The notes under the pieces: model-generated | What the model saw: the letters and a program-made list of their open reading frames with translations, nothing else | Databases searched by the model: none | Told to the model about the DNA's origin: nothing | NCBI RefSeq assembly: GCF_000234665.1 | Contig: NC_018321.1 | Span: 162,594 to 226,593, forward strand | Source of the DNA: Leishmania mexicana MHOM/GT/2001/U1103 | Taxonomy: Eukaryota > Euglenozoa > Kinetoplastea > Trypanosomatida > Trypanosomatidae | Direction: 5' to 3' | DNA: 64,000 nt | Translations under genes and position numbers: made by a program | Shown: piece by piece, positions 30,549 to 41,000 of the stretch | Position numbering within the stretch: the stretch's first letter is position 1 | Layout: the number at the start of each line of letters is the position of its first letter

Positions 30549-31459
30549 CTACCTGCACACATACAGACACATCTATCTATGTACATGTACATGCACGCAC
30601 GCGTGTGTGTAGGGGGAGAGGCACGTGTTCATCATGTCGAGGGAGAAGGGAAGGGAGCGTGTGGAGTCGGAGGAACTGCATCGGTGACTGAGGAAGGGGG
30701 CGGAGCACCGTGGCTATCCGACATGTGATCGCTAGTATCCATGCCCTTCCCCCACCCTCGCACACGCGAGCATGAATGGCTGGCGGTGTGCGCACGTAGA
30801 TGCTTTAGCGCGCGTACAGGCATCCGCAAGCGAAGGCATGCACGAGCGCGCTCGCCACGTGCGATGGCAGAGACACAGTGCGAGAGAGATGAGAAAGGAC
30901 TGCGCTAGTCACATAACCATCATTCTCCGTGGTAGCGTCGCGCCGCCGCCACTTCTCTCAGGCTTTTGTCAAGAAGGCTCGTGTGTGGGGGGAGGGGGGT
31001 TACCTCTATTCGTGGAGTGTATCGCTCACTGATACATGCACACGCGCATCTGGATGTGTGTGGCAGCGGGCGTGTGTACCTCTGCACCTTCTTCGTTGTC
31101 TCGGACAGGAGGAGGCAGAGGGGTGTGCCATTGCAGCTGCGTGGGTGAAGGAAGATGGGGACACGATGGGGCCGAGGTGAGTGTACGGCCACGCTCACTC
31201 CGTCCCACACACGAAGTGGTCCACGCACAACATAAAACGAAAAAAAAAGAGAATAGGTTCAGTGCTAGCTGATCAGCATCTAGTCGCCCACAGACACAGG
31301 GACCACGTATGCGGCGACACCATCGCGTGCGAAGTGCTTGCGCCAGCACGGCTGCGCATCGCGTGTCAGAAGAGTGGTGTCGCATCACAGGCGCAAGCAG
31401 ATCTCGCTCTTACACAATCTGCCTACGCGCTGGTATGGGAGGGTAAGGGAGAGGGAGGT

Positions 31460-31475
31460 GGGGGGGGGGGGGGGG
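31460..31475. repeat. G16 homopolymer
   Basis: Sixteen consecutive G bases, C16 in the predicted transcript. Confidence 0.9.
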
Positions 31476-32174
31476 CAAAGATCTATGTTCGGAAATATCA
31501 ATGTGCGCCATGCTATAGACGCTTCCTGCCGGCACAGCCTCCTCCCCGCCAGCCCGACCCTTCTGGCTCCCCCTCCCCCCCCCGGCGTGCCCAGCTCCGA
31601 GGAGGTGATGGGGCAAGCAGACAAACAACATGGGCGCGTTGCATAAACACGAGGAGACGCCAGCGTCGGAGAACGCGAAGAAGGTGGAGAGGGGGGGTTG
31701 GAGGAGGCACGGCAACAAAAACCCTATATAACCCAATGCGATGAAGAACTCAGTGGAGTGCCCGGAGAAAACGACACGGACACGAGTACAATGAGGAGAA
31801 GGGGAGGGGGAGGGGGGCGTCAATACACCAACCGAAAAGAGAAGGAGGGACACGCAGGGGCATGTATACCTCAACGCCGCCGGGCCCCCGGTGGATGCAC
31901 ACGCCCCGGCCTTTCCCCGCCTCCACGTCCTTCGAGTTAACGACGGGGCGGCGTGTAGAAAGCAAAGCATAACAGACGGTGTCCGTGTCGCCGCCAACGA
32001 CCTCACCCTGCATACTGCTCTGGAGAGGGCGCACCCGCGACACTAAAAAAAAAGCGCATCAGCAGAGAGTAGATCGGGGCACACAAGCAGACTGCCGACA
32101 CCCCAGGCACCACACAGCCTGCTAAGGGGGGGGGGAGGTACTCCCGATGCACCCTCCCTCTCTCCGATGCCTGC

Positions 32175-35100
32175 TTAGAGCTCCTTTAGGCTTTCTATAA
32201 ACTTGCGGTAGTACACAAGGACATCCAGCGGAGGAGGGCGGTGGGCGAGGCCCATTGCAGCCGCAGCCGCCTCCGTGTGCACGGACTCAGAAGTTGTCCT
32301 GGGGACCGTCAGTGAATCGCCTGTGCTCGCCACGATCGAATTCGGTGCCGCAGCAGCGTCGCCGCGTCTCTCCCGCTGAAGGAGCGCGTACTGCTGGCGA
32401 AGTCGTGGAAAGAGCGTCTCCAGCGGCCCTGTCACGTTGTTAAACTCGTTCACCACCTCCAGCTGAGTCTGCTCCGCATCCGCCTCTGTTGCGGTCACGT
32501 GCGCGTGACCGCGGAGATCACTGCATTCTGGCGGCGCCGCACTACTTGTCCTTCGCCGCTTCTGCGGCGGCTGGGCAACGTTGATGGCGCAGTCGTGGCG
32601 GCTGGCATTGGTGGCCCCTAGGTGGCGCCAAGCGTACCGCTCGCCAAACACTTGCTTGAACGCCTCCAGCACGGTGAAGTAGAACTGCAGGTACAGCTCT
32701 TCCTCGGAGCGGCGGTGCTGCAGCATCATAACATGCTCTAGCGTGCGGCTGGGGGAGATGCACGTTGCCGGGCGGCCGCTGCACTCCGGCTTCGCTGTCT
32801 TGACCTCGTCATCCGCATCTGCGTCCGACTTGCTGCACCTTCGAGGCCGTGTTATACCGATCAGGTGCGAGGACAGGAAGGGCGAGCCGCTCCCCCCGAC
32901 ACGCGCCGTCGTGTCGTGTGTATTGAGGGAGAGGCGCTGCTGGCGCGGTGTCTCGAAGAGCTTGTGTGACGCTGTTGTGACTCGGTGATGAGGCTCACCG
33001 GCCTCGCTGCTCCTCAGCTGACGGCCAAGCGGCGTCCCCGATAGCAGCACCGCACGGCGACCCTCAACATCGTGGGACAGAAGGCGCGCATTATCGGAGC
33101 GAGTCGCCGCACCACCACCCGACGCGACCATGGAGGCCCGCATCGGCGTGGCAGCCAAGGTGCCCTCTGCCGTTCGAAGCGACCAAGTCGCGGGTGGCAT
33201 CTGCCGTCGCGTAATGACAAAGTACGTGACACGAACGACCGTCTCCATGGGCAGGACACCGTGATCCCTCGCGTCGTAGCCCTGCAGGCGTCGCAGGATG
33301 GCGTCCGCAGCGGCATTCAGATGTGGCCGCAGGGCAGTAGCGGCAGATCGCCACTCCCCCGACGTACGCGTAGTAGGCCCAGGGGCGGTTTTCAGCGCAG
33401 CCGATGGCGGCGTAGACAGCTCCGCTGCCGCCACGGTGACAGTGGAGAGTGGGAGACTGCGCGTCAGCGTGAGTGAGACACTCCGCGACGCGCACGCGGT
33501 GGTCGACACCGTCGCCGTCAACTGCGCAACAGGCGTCGGTGCGGTGGCCGAGAGCGTATTCTTGGCAGTCGGCGACGTCTCCGACAAGTGGAAGCTGGCG
33601 CGGTGGTCCCGCAAGGCAGAGAGAAGACTCTCCCGTGTCCGGCACACCTCGGCTTGCGCGCGCCTCACCAGCTCCCTCACCTCCTCGCTGACACGCGCCG
33701 ACTCGGTCGAAGGCGGCGAGGACATCGACGGCGCCGTCTCCGAGGGCCTGCAGAGCGTACCGGCGGTGGCGAAAGGTGGGGGTGTCGCAGTGCTGTACCG
33801 ATGCGGCGTGTTCGCCGCCTCAGGGGCAGGCAGTAGCTGCAGGTCGCCAGGCGTCACCGCGTCGTCTTTAGCCGAGAGGAGGTTCAGCTGGACGGAGGCA
33901 GAGGCGGCAGTGTTGGCTGCGAGAGCCGGCGATGACAGGCAGCCCGCCTCAGTTTGTGGGCGCGCAGGCTCCGGTGAAAAGGACGGCGCTGAGACTGCGG
34001 GGCCCATGGCGGAGTGTGCAGCGGTGTGTCGGGGAGCGGAGGAGCTGCAGTGGTGATGCGCGTCCTCTGCTGGGGCAGTCAGCTGCTCCGCTTCTATAGA
34101 AGCGTCAGCGGGAGCGGAGCACGGATGGGCGCTCCCGTGCAATGCGACTCCCGCTTCTGGTGCCGTCATTGCTGAGGCGCTGGCGTCGTCCGCCAGCTTT
34201 AGCGCACGCTCTGTCTGAGCTTGGGCGGTGTCACTGCCCTTGCTCGTCTCCTCTGCCTCTCCCTCTTGCGTGGGTAGCGTTGCAGACACCTCCCTGTCGC
34301 GGTCACGGAGTCGGCGGAGCGGGGTAGGCGTCGAGCCGCTGACAAGCCACAGCGAACTCATCGCCGTGGTCGTCGCCGACAACGACGGGCCGGCGATGCT
34401 GTTGAGCGCCATAAAGGAGTTGAGAGGCGTCACACTCGCCGGACCGCCGTCTGCAGCAGTCGGGAGAGCCGCTGCTGCGTCCAGCTGCGCTGGTATCGTC
34501 GGCGTCGCTTGCAGCCCGGACTCCTGGGTGCTGCTCGCAGACTGAGTGCTGGCGGCAGTCGCGGCGGTTGCGGTGGTCGTGTTCGCCAGAGTCATCTTCG
34601 TGCCAGCCCGCTGCTGCGGCTGCTGCTCTGTCGCGCTTCCGGCATCGTCACAGACCGCGTACACGGCCTCTCGCACATGTACCGGCGACGACCTCTTCGA
34701 TATCGCTGTAGGTTGCGTCACGTGCGGCACAGGTCGGGGAAACGGGCTCATCATACTGCTGCTGCCTGCACTGCTCAGACTTCGACTGTGACTGCTCGCC
34801 GACTCTCTCTCAGCCGCAGCTGCACGGTGGGGAGTAAGCGGGCCGCGGTGCTGCACACCCGTTTCTGCCTCCCCCACGACGACGTCCGGGACAAGAAGGC
34901 CGTCTGGTAGCGTCAGGGGCACCGCGGGCCCCTCGAGAAGCGGCGCATGAGCGACAGCGGGCGGATGCGCATTCGCGCGTGCAATCACTGCGGCGGTTAA
35001 TTCACCATCCTCAAAAGCGGATCCCTCGTCCTCGTCTCCGTTGTACATGACGAGGATGGTGCTCCCGCGTGGCGCATCCGCGGCGAAATCCACGTGCGGC

Positions 35101-36101
35101 ATTCGTGTCGGCGTGCACCGCTCCGCCTCTTCGGCAGCAGACCGCGGTGCCTGCGCGTCGTCAACGCGCGCGTCGCTCTCCACGTCCGTACTGCTGTACC
35201 GGCGAGAGAGCACGAAAGCGCGCCGCGGCGGTGGTGTGGCGCTTGACATGTTCTTTGCATCGTCCTCATTGTGGTCCTCTTGTGCGTCGTGGTCGAGGTT
35301 CAGCATCCCACGGCCATCCGCACGCGCGGCACACTTGCTGCCCCGGCCCCGCGACGCCTCCTCGTCATACTGCTCTGCACCCTCGCTGACTGGCATGCTC
35401 AGCCCATCTCCGAAGTCGCTGGGCAGCGTTACAGCATGGCGAGGCGCCGGCGACACCGTCGAGCTCATCACACGCTGGCTGCACACCCCAGGCTCACCGT
35501 CTGCGTCAGTGCGGTATGGCCTCGGATCTGAGGGTCGTGTCATCACTGTGGCCTCCGACTCCAGGACCTCCAGCTTATCGCCGTCCACCTCAGACGCGAG
35601 ACAGCGCGCTTGTCCTCCGCGTCGAGGCTGACTGTGAACGTCGTAGTCCCTCCTCACCGACGGAGAGCACGACGAAAGAGAGAGAGAGAGGGGGTGATGT
35701 CGGGACTGCGACGGCTGCTGCTGCTGCTGCGAGTAGGGCCGCGAGGACGAGTGAGCAGAGCGCGAGTCCGACACCGCGCGGCTGTGGCTCGCCTTGAGTA
35801 ACTGGAGAGAGTGCTGCCCAGACGCCTCTACATTGACATCGCGCGTGTGAAACGGCGTCGGGGAGGAGACAGCGGCACCGCTGATGCAGATGTCATTGAT
35901 ACTGTCGCCGCCGAGTGCGCCAAGCAGCGGGCTGGCTGGCCCGCTCGCGGTGCCTGCCCGAATGCTTGTCGTACTGATGAAGGAAAGTGATGTGTCGAGA
36001 CGGATGGCAGGCCTGGCTCGCACCTGCGACATGCTCTGCGAGCTTTCCTCGTCGCGGTGGAAGTCCGAGTCACTGCAGAAGTGCGGAAGACGACTCATCA
36101 T
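32175..36101 (-). CDS. Conserved-type hypothetical protein, low complexity
   Basis: 1308 residues from the Met at 36101 (MMSRLPHFCSDSDF); a Met at 36197 would add 32 His/Leu-rich residues. The reading frame is open for almost 4 kb, which at this GC content alone is weaker evidence than usual, but the minus orientation and Ser/Ala/Thr/Pro-rich composition match the neighbouring genes. Most of the chain looks disordered, with Gln, Ser and Ala runs. Two segments near the C-terminus look folded: one reading AILRRLQGYDARDHGVLPME followed by a hydrophobic helix, slightly like a decayed EF-hand, and one reading EEELYLQFYFTVLEAFKQVF. I do not recognise the family and suggest no function. Confidence 0.8.
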   Translation of the reverse strand: MMSRLPHFCSDSDFHRDEESSQSMSQVRARPAIRLDTSLSFISTTSIRAGTASGPASPLLGALGGDSINDICISGAAVSSPTPFHTRDVNVEASGQHSLQLLKASHSRAVSDSRSAHSSSRPYSQQQQQPSQSRHHPLSLSLSSCSPSVRRDYDVHSQPRRGGQARCLASEVDGDKLEVLESEATVMTRPSDPRPYRTDADGEPGVCSQRVMSSTVSPAPRHAVTLPSDFGDGLSMPVSEGAEQYDEEASRGRGSKCAARADGRGMLNLDHDAQEDHNEDDAKNMSSATPPPRRAFVLSRRYSSTDVESDARVDDAQAPRSAAEEAERCTPTRMPHVDFAADAPRGSTILVMYNGDEDEGSAFEDGELTAAVIARANAHPPAVAHAPLLEGPAVPLTLPDGLLVPDVVVGEAETGVQHRGPLTPHRAAAAERESASSHSRSLSSAGSSSMMSPFPRPVPHVTQPTAISKRSSPVHVREAVYAVCDDAGSATEQQPQQRAGTKMTLANTTTATAATAASTQSASSTQESGLQATPTIPAQLDAAAALPTAADGGPASVTPLNSFMALNSIAGPSLSATTTAMSSLWLVSGSTPTPLRRLRDRDREVSATLPTQEGEAEETSKGSDTAQAQTERALKLADDASASAMTAPEAGVALHGSAHPCSAPADASIEAEQLTAPAEDAHHHCSSSAPRHTAAHSAMGPAVSAPSFSPEPARPQTEAGCLSSPALAANTAASASVQLNLLSAKDDAVTPGDLQLLPAPEAANTPHRYSTATPPPFATAGTLCRPSETAPSMSSPPSTESARVSEEVRELVRRAQAEVCRTRESLLSALRDHRASFHLSETSPTAKNTLSATAPTPVAQLTATVSTTACASRSVSLTLTRSLPLSTVTVAAAELSTPPSAALKTAPGPTTRTSGEWRSAATALRPHLNAAADAILRRLQGYDARDHGVLPMETVVRVTYFVITRRQMPPATWSLRTAEGTLAATPMRASMVASGGGAATRSDNARLLSHDVEGRRAVLLSGTPLGRQLRSSEAGEPHHRVTTASHKLFETPRQQRLSLNTHDTTARVGGSGSPFLSSHLIGITRPRRCSKSDADADDEVKTAKPECSGRPATCISPSRTLEHVMMLQHRRSEEELYLQFYFTVLEAFKQVFGERYAWRHLGATNASRHDCAINVAQPPQKRRRTSSAAPPECSDLRGHAHVTATEADAEQTQLEVVNEFNNVTGPLETLFPRLRQQYALLQRERRGDAAAAPNSIVASTGDSLTVPRTTSESVHTEAAAAAMGLAHRPPPLDVLVYYRKFIESLKEL

Positions 36102-38015
36102 GTGACTGTGGCGGTGGTACCGTGATACAAGAGTGAGGCTGAGGCCACACAAAGCGGGATGGAGTTGGGGGAGGGGGGGTCCGTGCTGCACGCTCACGTC
36201 TGAAGCTCTTATCGACAGTCACGCCGCCAGTGTGTCTTCTAGCGCGTTCTGTTCGTCTCTAAGCAATGACGCTGCTGCTCGTCACGAAGGAGCGAGCTGC
36301 GCGGCTAAGTATTGTTCTATGCTGGCGCAGGTGGCGGCTCCGAGCGCGAGCGTGTATCTGCCTACGGGTATGTGGGTGGGTGGGTGTCTCTATGTGTAAG
36401 CTATGCATCTGCGTGCGTTCTGCCTTGACCGGAACCTTTTCTCTCATGACCAACAGGCCTTGAGGTATGAGGCAGGGAGATGGGTTGATGCCGCCGTCTT
36501 GAACGCAACGAGCGGGTGAGCGGCAAAGTGCGAAGCGCTCAAGGTCAACGCGAAGACTAGCGGGCAAGAAATCGCAGAAAAAGGTAATATGCGAGGAGGC
36601 GCACGCAGTAGTCCCTGAGTGCGTCCCGCTCTCCATGGGGAAGAAGGAGGCGGCGAGGGGGGTTGGCATGGAAGGGAAACAGATGGGATGGATAGCCAGG
36701 GAAGCGATGGAGGGAGGGGGGGAAGACGCCGACCAGACGGCCAGCACGCGTCGCGGTGTTGCGCGGAAAAGATCTGCGTGCGGAGGTTTGGGCGGGTGTC
36801 CCGCGACAGCTCTCCTAAAACGTGCCCACGTCTTCTCCTGTCACGCCCGCGTCGGTGAGCGAAGAGTCAGCTCAGCGTCCCCGAGCGCACGCACGAGAAG
36901 AGTAAAATGACGTGCGCCGCGTTGTTTGGAGCTCTTCTTGCGCATCTTCGCTTGTGCGGCACGCGAGCACGTGTGTGGGTGGCGGGGCAGGAAAGTGGCG
37001 CAGTGAGACCCGAAGCAGCACGGCCATCCCCCGCCCAGCCGCCAACCCTGCACCTTTATCGCCATCCAAACAGCGTTGGCATGTGGTGCCCTCCGGGTGT
37101 GGGAAGGGTGTGGGTGCAGTACTCTGCAGACAGGTGTGAGGAGGAGGGTGCCATACCGTTGGCGCGAGTGCGTTGCACTGTTCCAGAAAACACCACAGAC
37201 AAACGCCCCCCCCTCCCCTGTGAGAAGACTATGCGTTCCAGAGATGGCAAAGTCCAGCAGCCATCACAGCAGCAGTGGCGACGTCCATGAAGGACGTACG
37301 CGCGCACGAAGAAACGTGGCACACGATGATGTACATGTCGACGGAGAAGAGCTAGCGAGTGCTAGCAACACGCTTGACGCCCGTGGTGCAAAAACAAAGG
37401 AGAAAAAACGAAGAGTGGGCGACGGCGGGCGCCAAGAGCGAGACACAGAGACCAAACGCGTCGACACGACGGTCCCCCAACAACATGTCCCGTGTTCGCT
37501 GTACATCAAAAGACGCACCATCTCCAAGCGAAACATGCGAAGCGAGGAGGAGGAGGAGGCGCAAGGGGGGAGGAGGGCATAGAGTCGTCGTGCGACGGGT
37601 ATCAGGATGGGGGGAGGCTGAGGCTGAGGCTGTGAGCGAAGCGTCTGGACCGTGCGCCGAGCAAGAGGGAAGAGCAGAGGCCGCCGGTCGAGCCGTGAGA
37701 ACGACAAGGAGAGAGACATGGCAAAAGAACAACGCGAGCAGACGACAATCAACGTGAGAAAAATGGGAAGATCGGACCCGTCATGATCGACCAGCGCCAC
37801 GCGCGTAGCTAGTGTACATCAAGAGGGAGGCACGCAGAGGGGCAGACACACGCGCGCATGCCCGCCTCCTCTCCCCCGCAGACGTGCGCCTCAGGAGGGA
37901 CACCGTAAAGGCATAGAGAAGGGGAGGAGTGAGGAGATGAAAACGTGTGCGCCAGAGTGTGCTCACCGCGGCGCCTGTATCTGTGAAGGATGACCACGTG
38001 CCGCGGAGGCGTCCC
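36102..38015. other. Intergenic region between the 1980- and 1308-residue protein genes
   Basis: About 1.9 kb with fewer simple repeats than other gaps. It probably holds the 3' UTR of the 1980-residue protein gene and the 5' flank of the 1308-residue protein gene. Purine-rich tracts on the plus strand near 36640-36725 and 37540-37580 are candidate polypyrimidine tracts in the transcript. No gene seen. Confidence 0.45.
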
Positions 38016-41000
38016 CTACTCGTGATAGGACGGGAGAAACGGCGTGAGCACCTCCTGTGAAGGAGTGCTATCGAAAACATCCGACAGGCTCGACCGAGAA
38101 CTGGCAACGCTCACTGTGTACACTGTGCGCTTCACCGCCCGTTGCATTGGGTCGCGCTTTGCCTGGTGCGGCACTGCACAAGCGTTGCGGCGCTGCTTGC
38201 GTGTGCGCACGTAAGTAGACATGAAGTTGGGGCCCGTTAGCTGCCTCGCACTGGAGAGCGGGCGAACGGTGGCCGCAGATGGCGCCATAAACTGGAACTG
38301 GGACAGCTGCGTAGCACGCTGCTGGGCAAGTGTGAGTGGCACCTGCTGCATGTTTAGGCCTTCCGTTGAGCCCGCCACCCGCTCCGTGGCGGGTGCATAC
38401 GGAGCGCGGCAAAGCGTGCCGCCGCCGCCGGCGGCAGCGTCGCGCGACTGACTGATGTGCCACCGTTTCTGCTGTTGCCACGTACGAGGCTTGCGCTGAC
38501 ACCAACGACGCGCCATTGTGCCCGTTGTGCTTGATGCGGGGAGGGCAAAGGGCCCATAGTTGCTCCGCCCAAACCTTTTTGACGACCATTGGCGCTGTGT
38601 CTCAGCCGGCGTTGCCAAGTACGTGAACGCCTGTGGGATCGGGGCGCCGCTAGTGCACGGTATCGACTGACCCAACGCATCCTGCCATGTGCGCGCCGCC
38701 GGATGCCCAGAGGCGGTACAGGGAGAACTGAAGTGGGAGTCGACACCGGGCCTCCCCACAATGGCGCCGAAGGTCATGCTTGTGTCACTCGGCGGCACGC
38801 CGGCAGGTGACGCTAAGATGGGTGTCTCGTACAAGTAACCACGCACCCAAGTGCCGCGCACCGGTCTTGCCATCACTTGGCGCAGTCTGCCTCTAGTCCC
38901 GGTGTTCCGCTCCACGTACCCCGCGCCGCCACGCGGCCACCCGGCAGCCTGGACATCACTCACGCCCCCTACCGCCGTAGACGACGGCTGAGCACCGCCG
39001 CGGCCACTGCACAGCGGCGAGACGCTTTGACCGAGGCAGAGGCGCAGCTGCTGATAGGCGATCATAAGTTGCTGACGCTTGTTCAGCGCCGTTGCCGCCG
39101 CAGGCGGGTAAGTTGCGTCCGTAGACAGCTGCGCCGGCCCATCGCTCCCAACATTGATTGCGGCAGCGATGGCGGCAGCGACCGCTGTCGAGATAGGACT
39201 GGACATCCACGCGGACACTGACTGCTGCGGCATCGTCGAGGAAGAGATGTGGGGCGGGCTCGAGGAACGAATGTTCGACCCCAACACTGACAGCCAGGAT
39301 GCAGGAGCAGAAGTAGTAGCAGCGCCGGTGGCGAGGGTCTGGTGCGAGTGTTGTGTTCCAGCCTCCATGCCAGTGGGTAGAGCCGGCACGGGCACACGAG
39401 AGGAACGGCTGGTGCTCGACGGCGGTCGGCGCCCGCTTTTCGAAGACGACGCGTGGGTGCTCCACAAGTGCTGCTGCAACGGCGCCTGCGAGGAGGAGAG
39501 AGGCGGCAGGGATGGCAAGGCACACCTGTGAAGTCCTCTCATGAGTGGGCGCGGTGACTCGGAGAGCAGCTTGTAGGCGACAGAGTGGCCTCCGGCGCTG
39601 TTTGCGTGGCCGTCGCCACTGCCTTTGGCGGCGCTGCTGACATACGCGCCAGGGTCAGCCCTTTCCGGCTGCATTGCAGTGGCGCCGGTGACGCGCGAGT
39701 TGGTGATCACCAGCCCCAGTGTCTGCGTCTTGTGGGGAACAGATGCCGAAGAGGCGATGGCGCGGTGCAGAGCGCCGGAGCCGGTTGCGCCTGTGCTCGA
39801 GGTTGTGGCCCCTGTCAGTGCCTGAGGGCGACGGTTCAGTGCAGGCAGGCACGCGGAACCCCACACCGGCCTCAGTGTCGATGTGTTGCCGTACTGTGGC
39901 TGCGTAGCGGACGCAGCTGCGAGACCGCCACCGGCCCGCTTTGAGTGGTGCCCCTGCGGCGGAGGTGACACGAACGGCGATGGCCGTTCGTGGCGAAATG
40001 CGTTGGTGTTGCTCTCGTAAATGGAAGCGGCCCCGCCGACCATGTTGCCGCCGCGGCTCTGCGGTGCGCCGTCGCCCATCGCCTCCACATTCAAAATGGG
40101 GTCGCACTTCGCCATTGCAGAGGTGCTGGAGGACTGCTGGAACCCAGTCGTCGACTGAGATCCTCTGGCTGCAGCGATACCGGGCATCGAAGTGTTACCA
40201 GTGGTGCCCGATTCCTCGACCTTGTGAGCAACATGGCGCGCAGTGCCGCAGGAATGACCTGGGAAGGAGGGTGATGCTGGTGAGGATGCCGTTGATGACG
40301 AGCCGTGCGTGTAGTGATTCAGGACAGCGCCGCTGCTCTCGTCCGTGAGGCCGTCCTTGCCGCCGGACGCTGCACCAGCAGTGGAGGCCTTGGTGAAGCC
40401 GTCGCCGTCCGCAGCCCCGCCCCTGTGCGCACCCGCATGCGTAGACTGGTGTTGCTTCGTCGGTAAAGCAGAGCCGCTGTGGTGGTGCGGTTTGCGGTTG
40501 ACGGAGGTGGCGACCTGGTTGATCTCCACAACTTCGCCGGACGCACGCATCGCTTCCTCGGCGGCCCCGGGACCTGAGTGGGGACTGTTTGATGCTGTCT
40601 GGAAGATCGTCGTCGTCGACTTGGCGTATTCATGCACCTTCTTGCCCGGGTATACCGGCGAGCGCGGCGTTGCCTGGTGACCCCCGGCCGCCTTCTGTGT
40701 CGCCGCGGACCCTGCAGCGGGGCCCGTAGCACCTGAGCTGCTGGCAGCCCCTGTGGTGCTGTCGGGGCCAGCAGACATCGACGGCCCCGGTGCTGGTGCG
40801 CTGGCCGCCGCAGCGGCAAGGGCGGCGGTCAGCTGGGCCTGCAGCGCGGCATTTGCCAGCTGCATGTCCTGCAGCTCCTGTGTCGTGTATGCGAGGCGGT
40901 CTTGGCAATCAGACAATGCCAGTGCAAGCTCAGAGGCAGAGACGCCAGCGGCCTCCGACAGTGCGGCGCCAACGTTGTCCTCCGAGCGACGCGAGGGCGA

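Larger units (their letters stand above)
30396..32174. other. Intergenic region between the 1308-residue protein and methyltransferase genes
   Basis: About 1.8 kb. A CT run (30518-30536) passes into a (TA)n tract (30536-30548). A G16 run lies at 31460-31475. The stretch at about 31050-31420 is less repetitive than its surroundings but shows no gene. The remainder is UTR-like simple sequence. Confidence 0.45.

Noticed and set aside
36850..37260. Possible third SIDER2-like copy
   Set aside because: A few short words resemble the two clear copies, but I could not extend them into a continuous alignment by eye.
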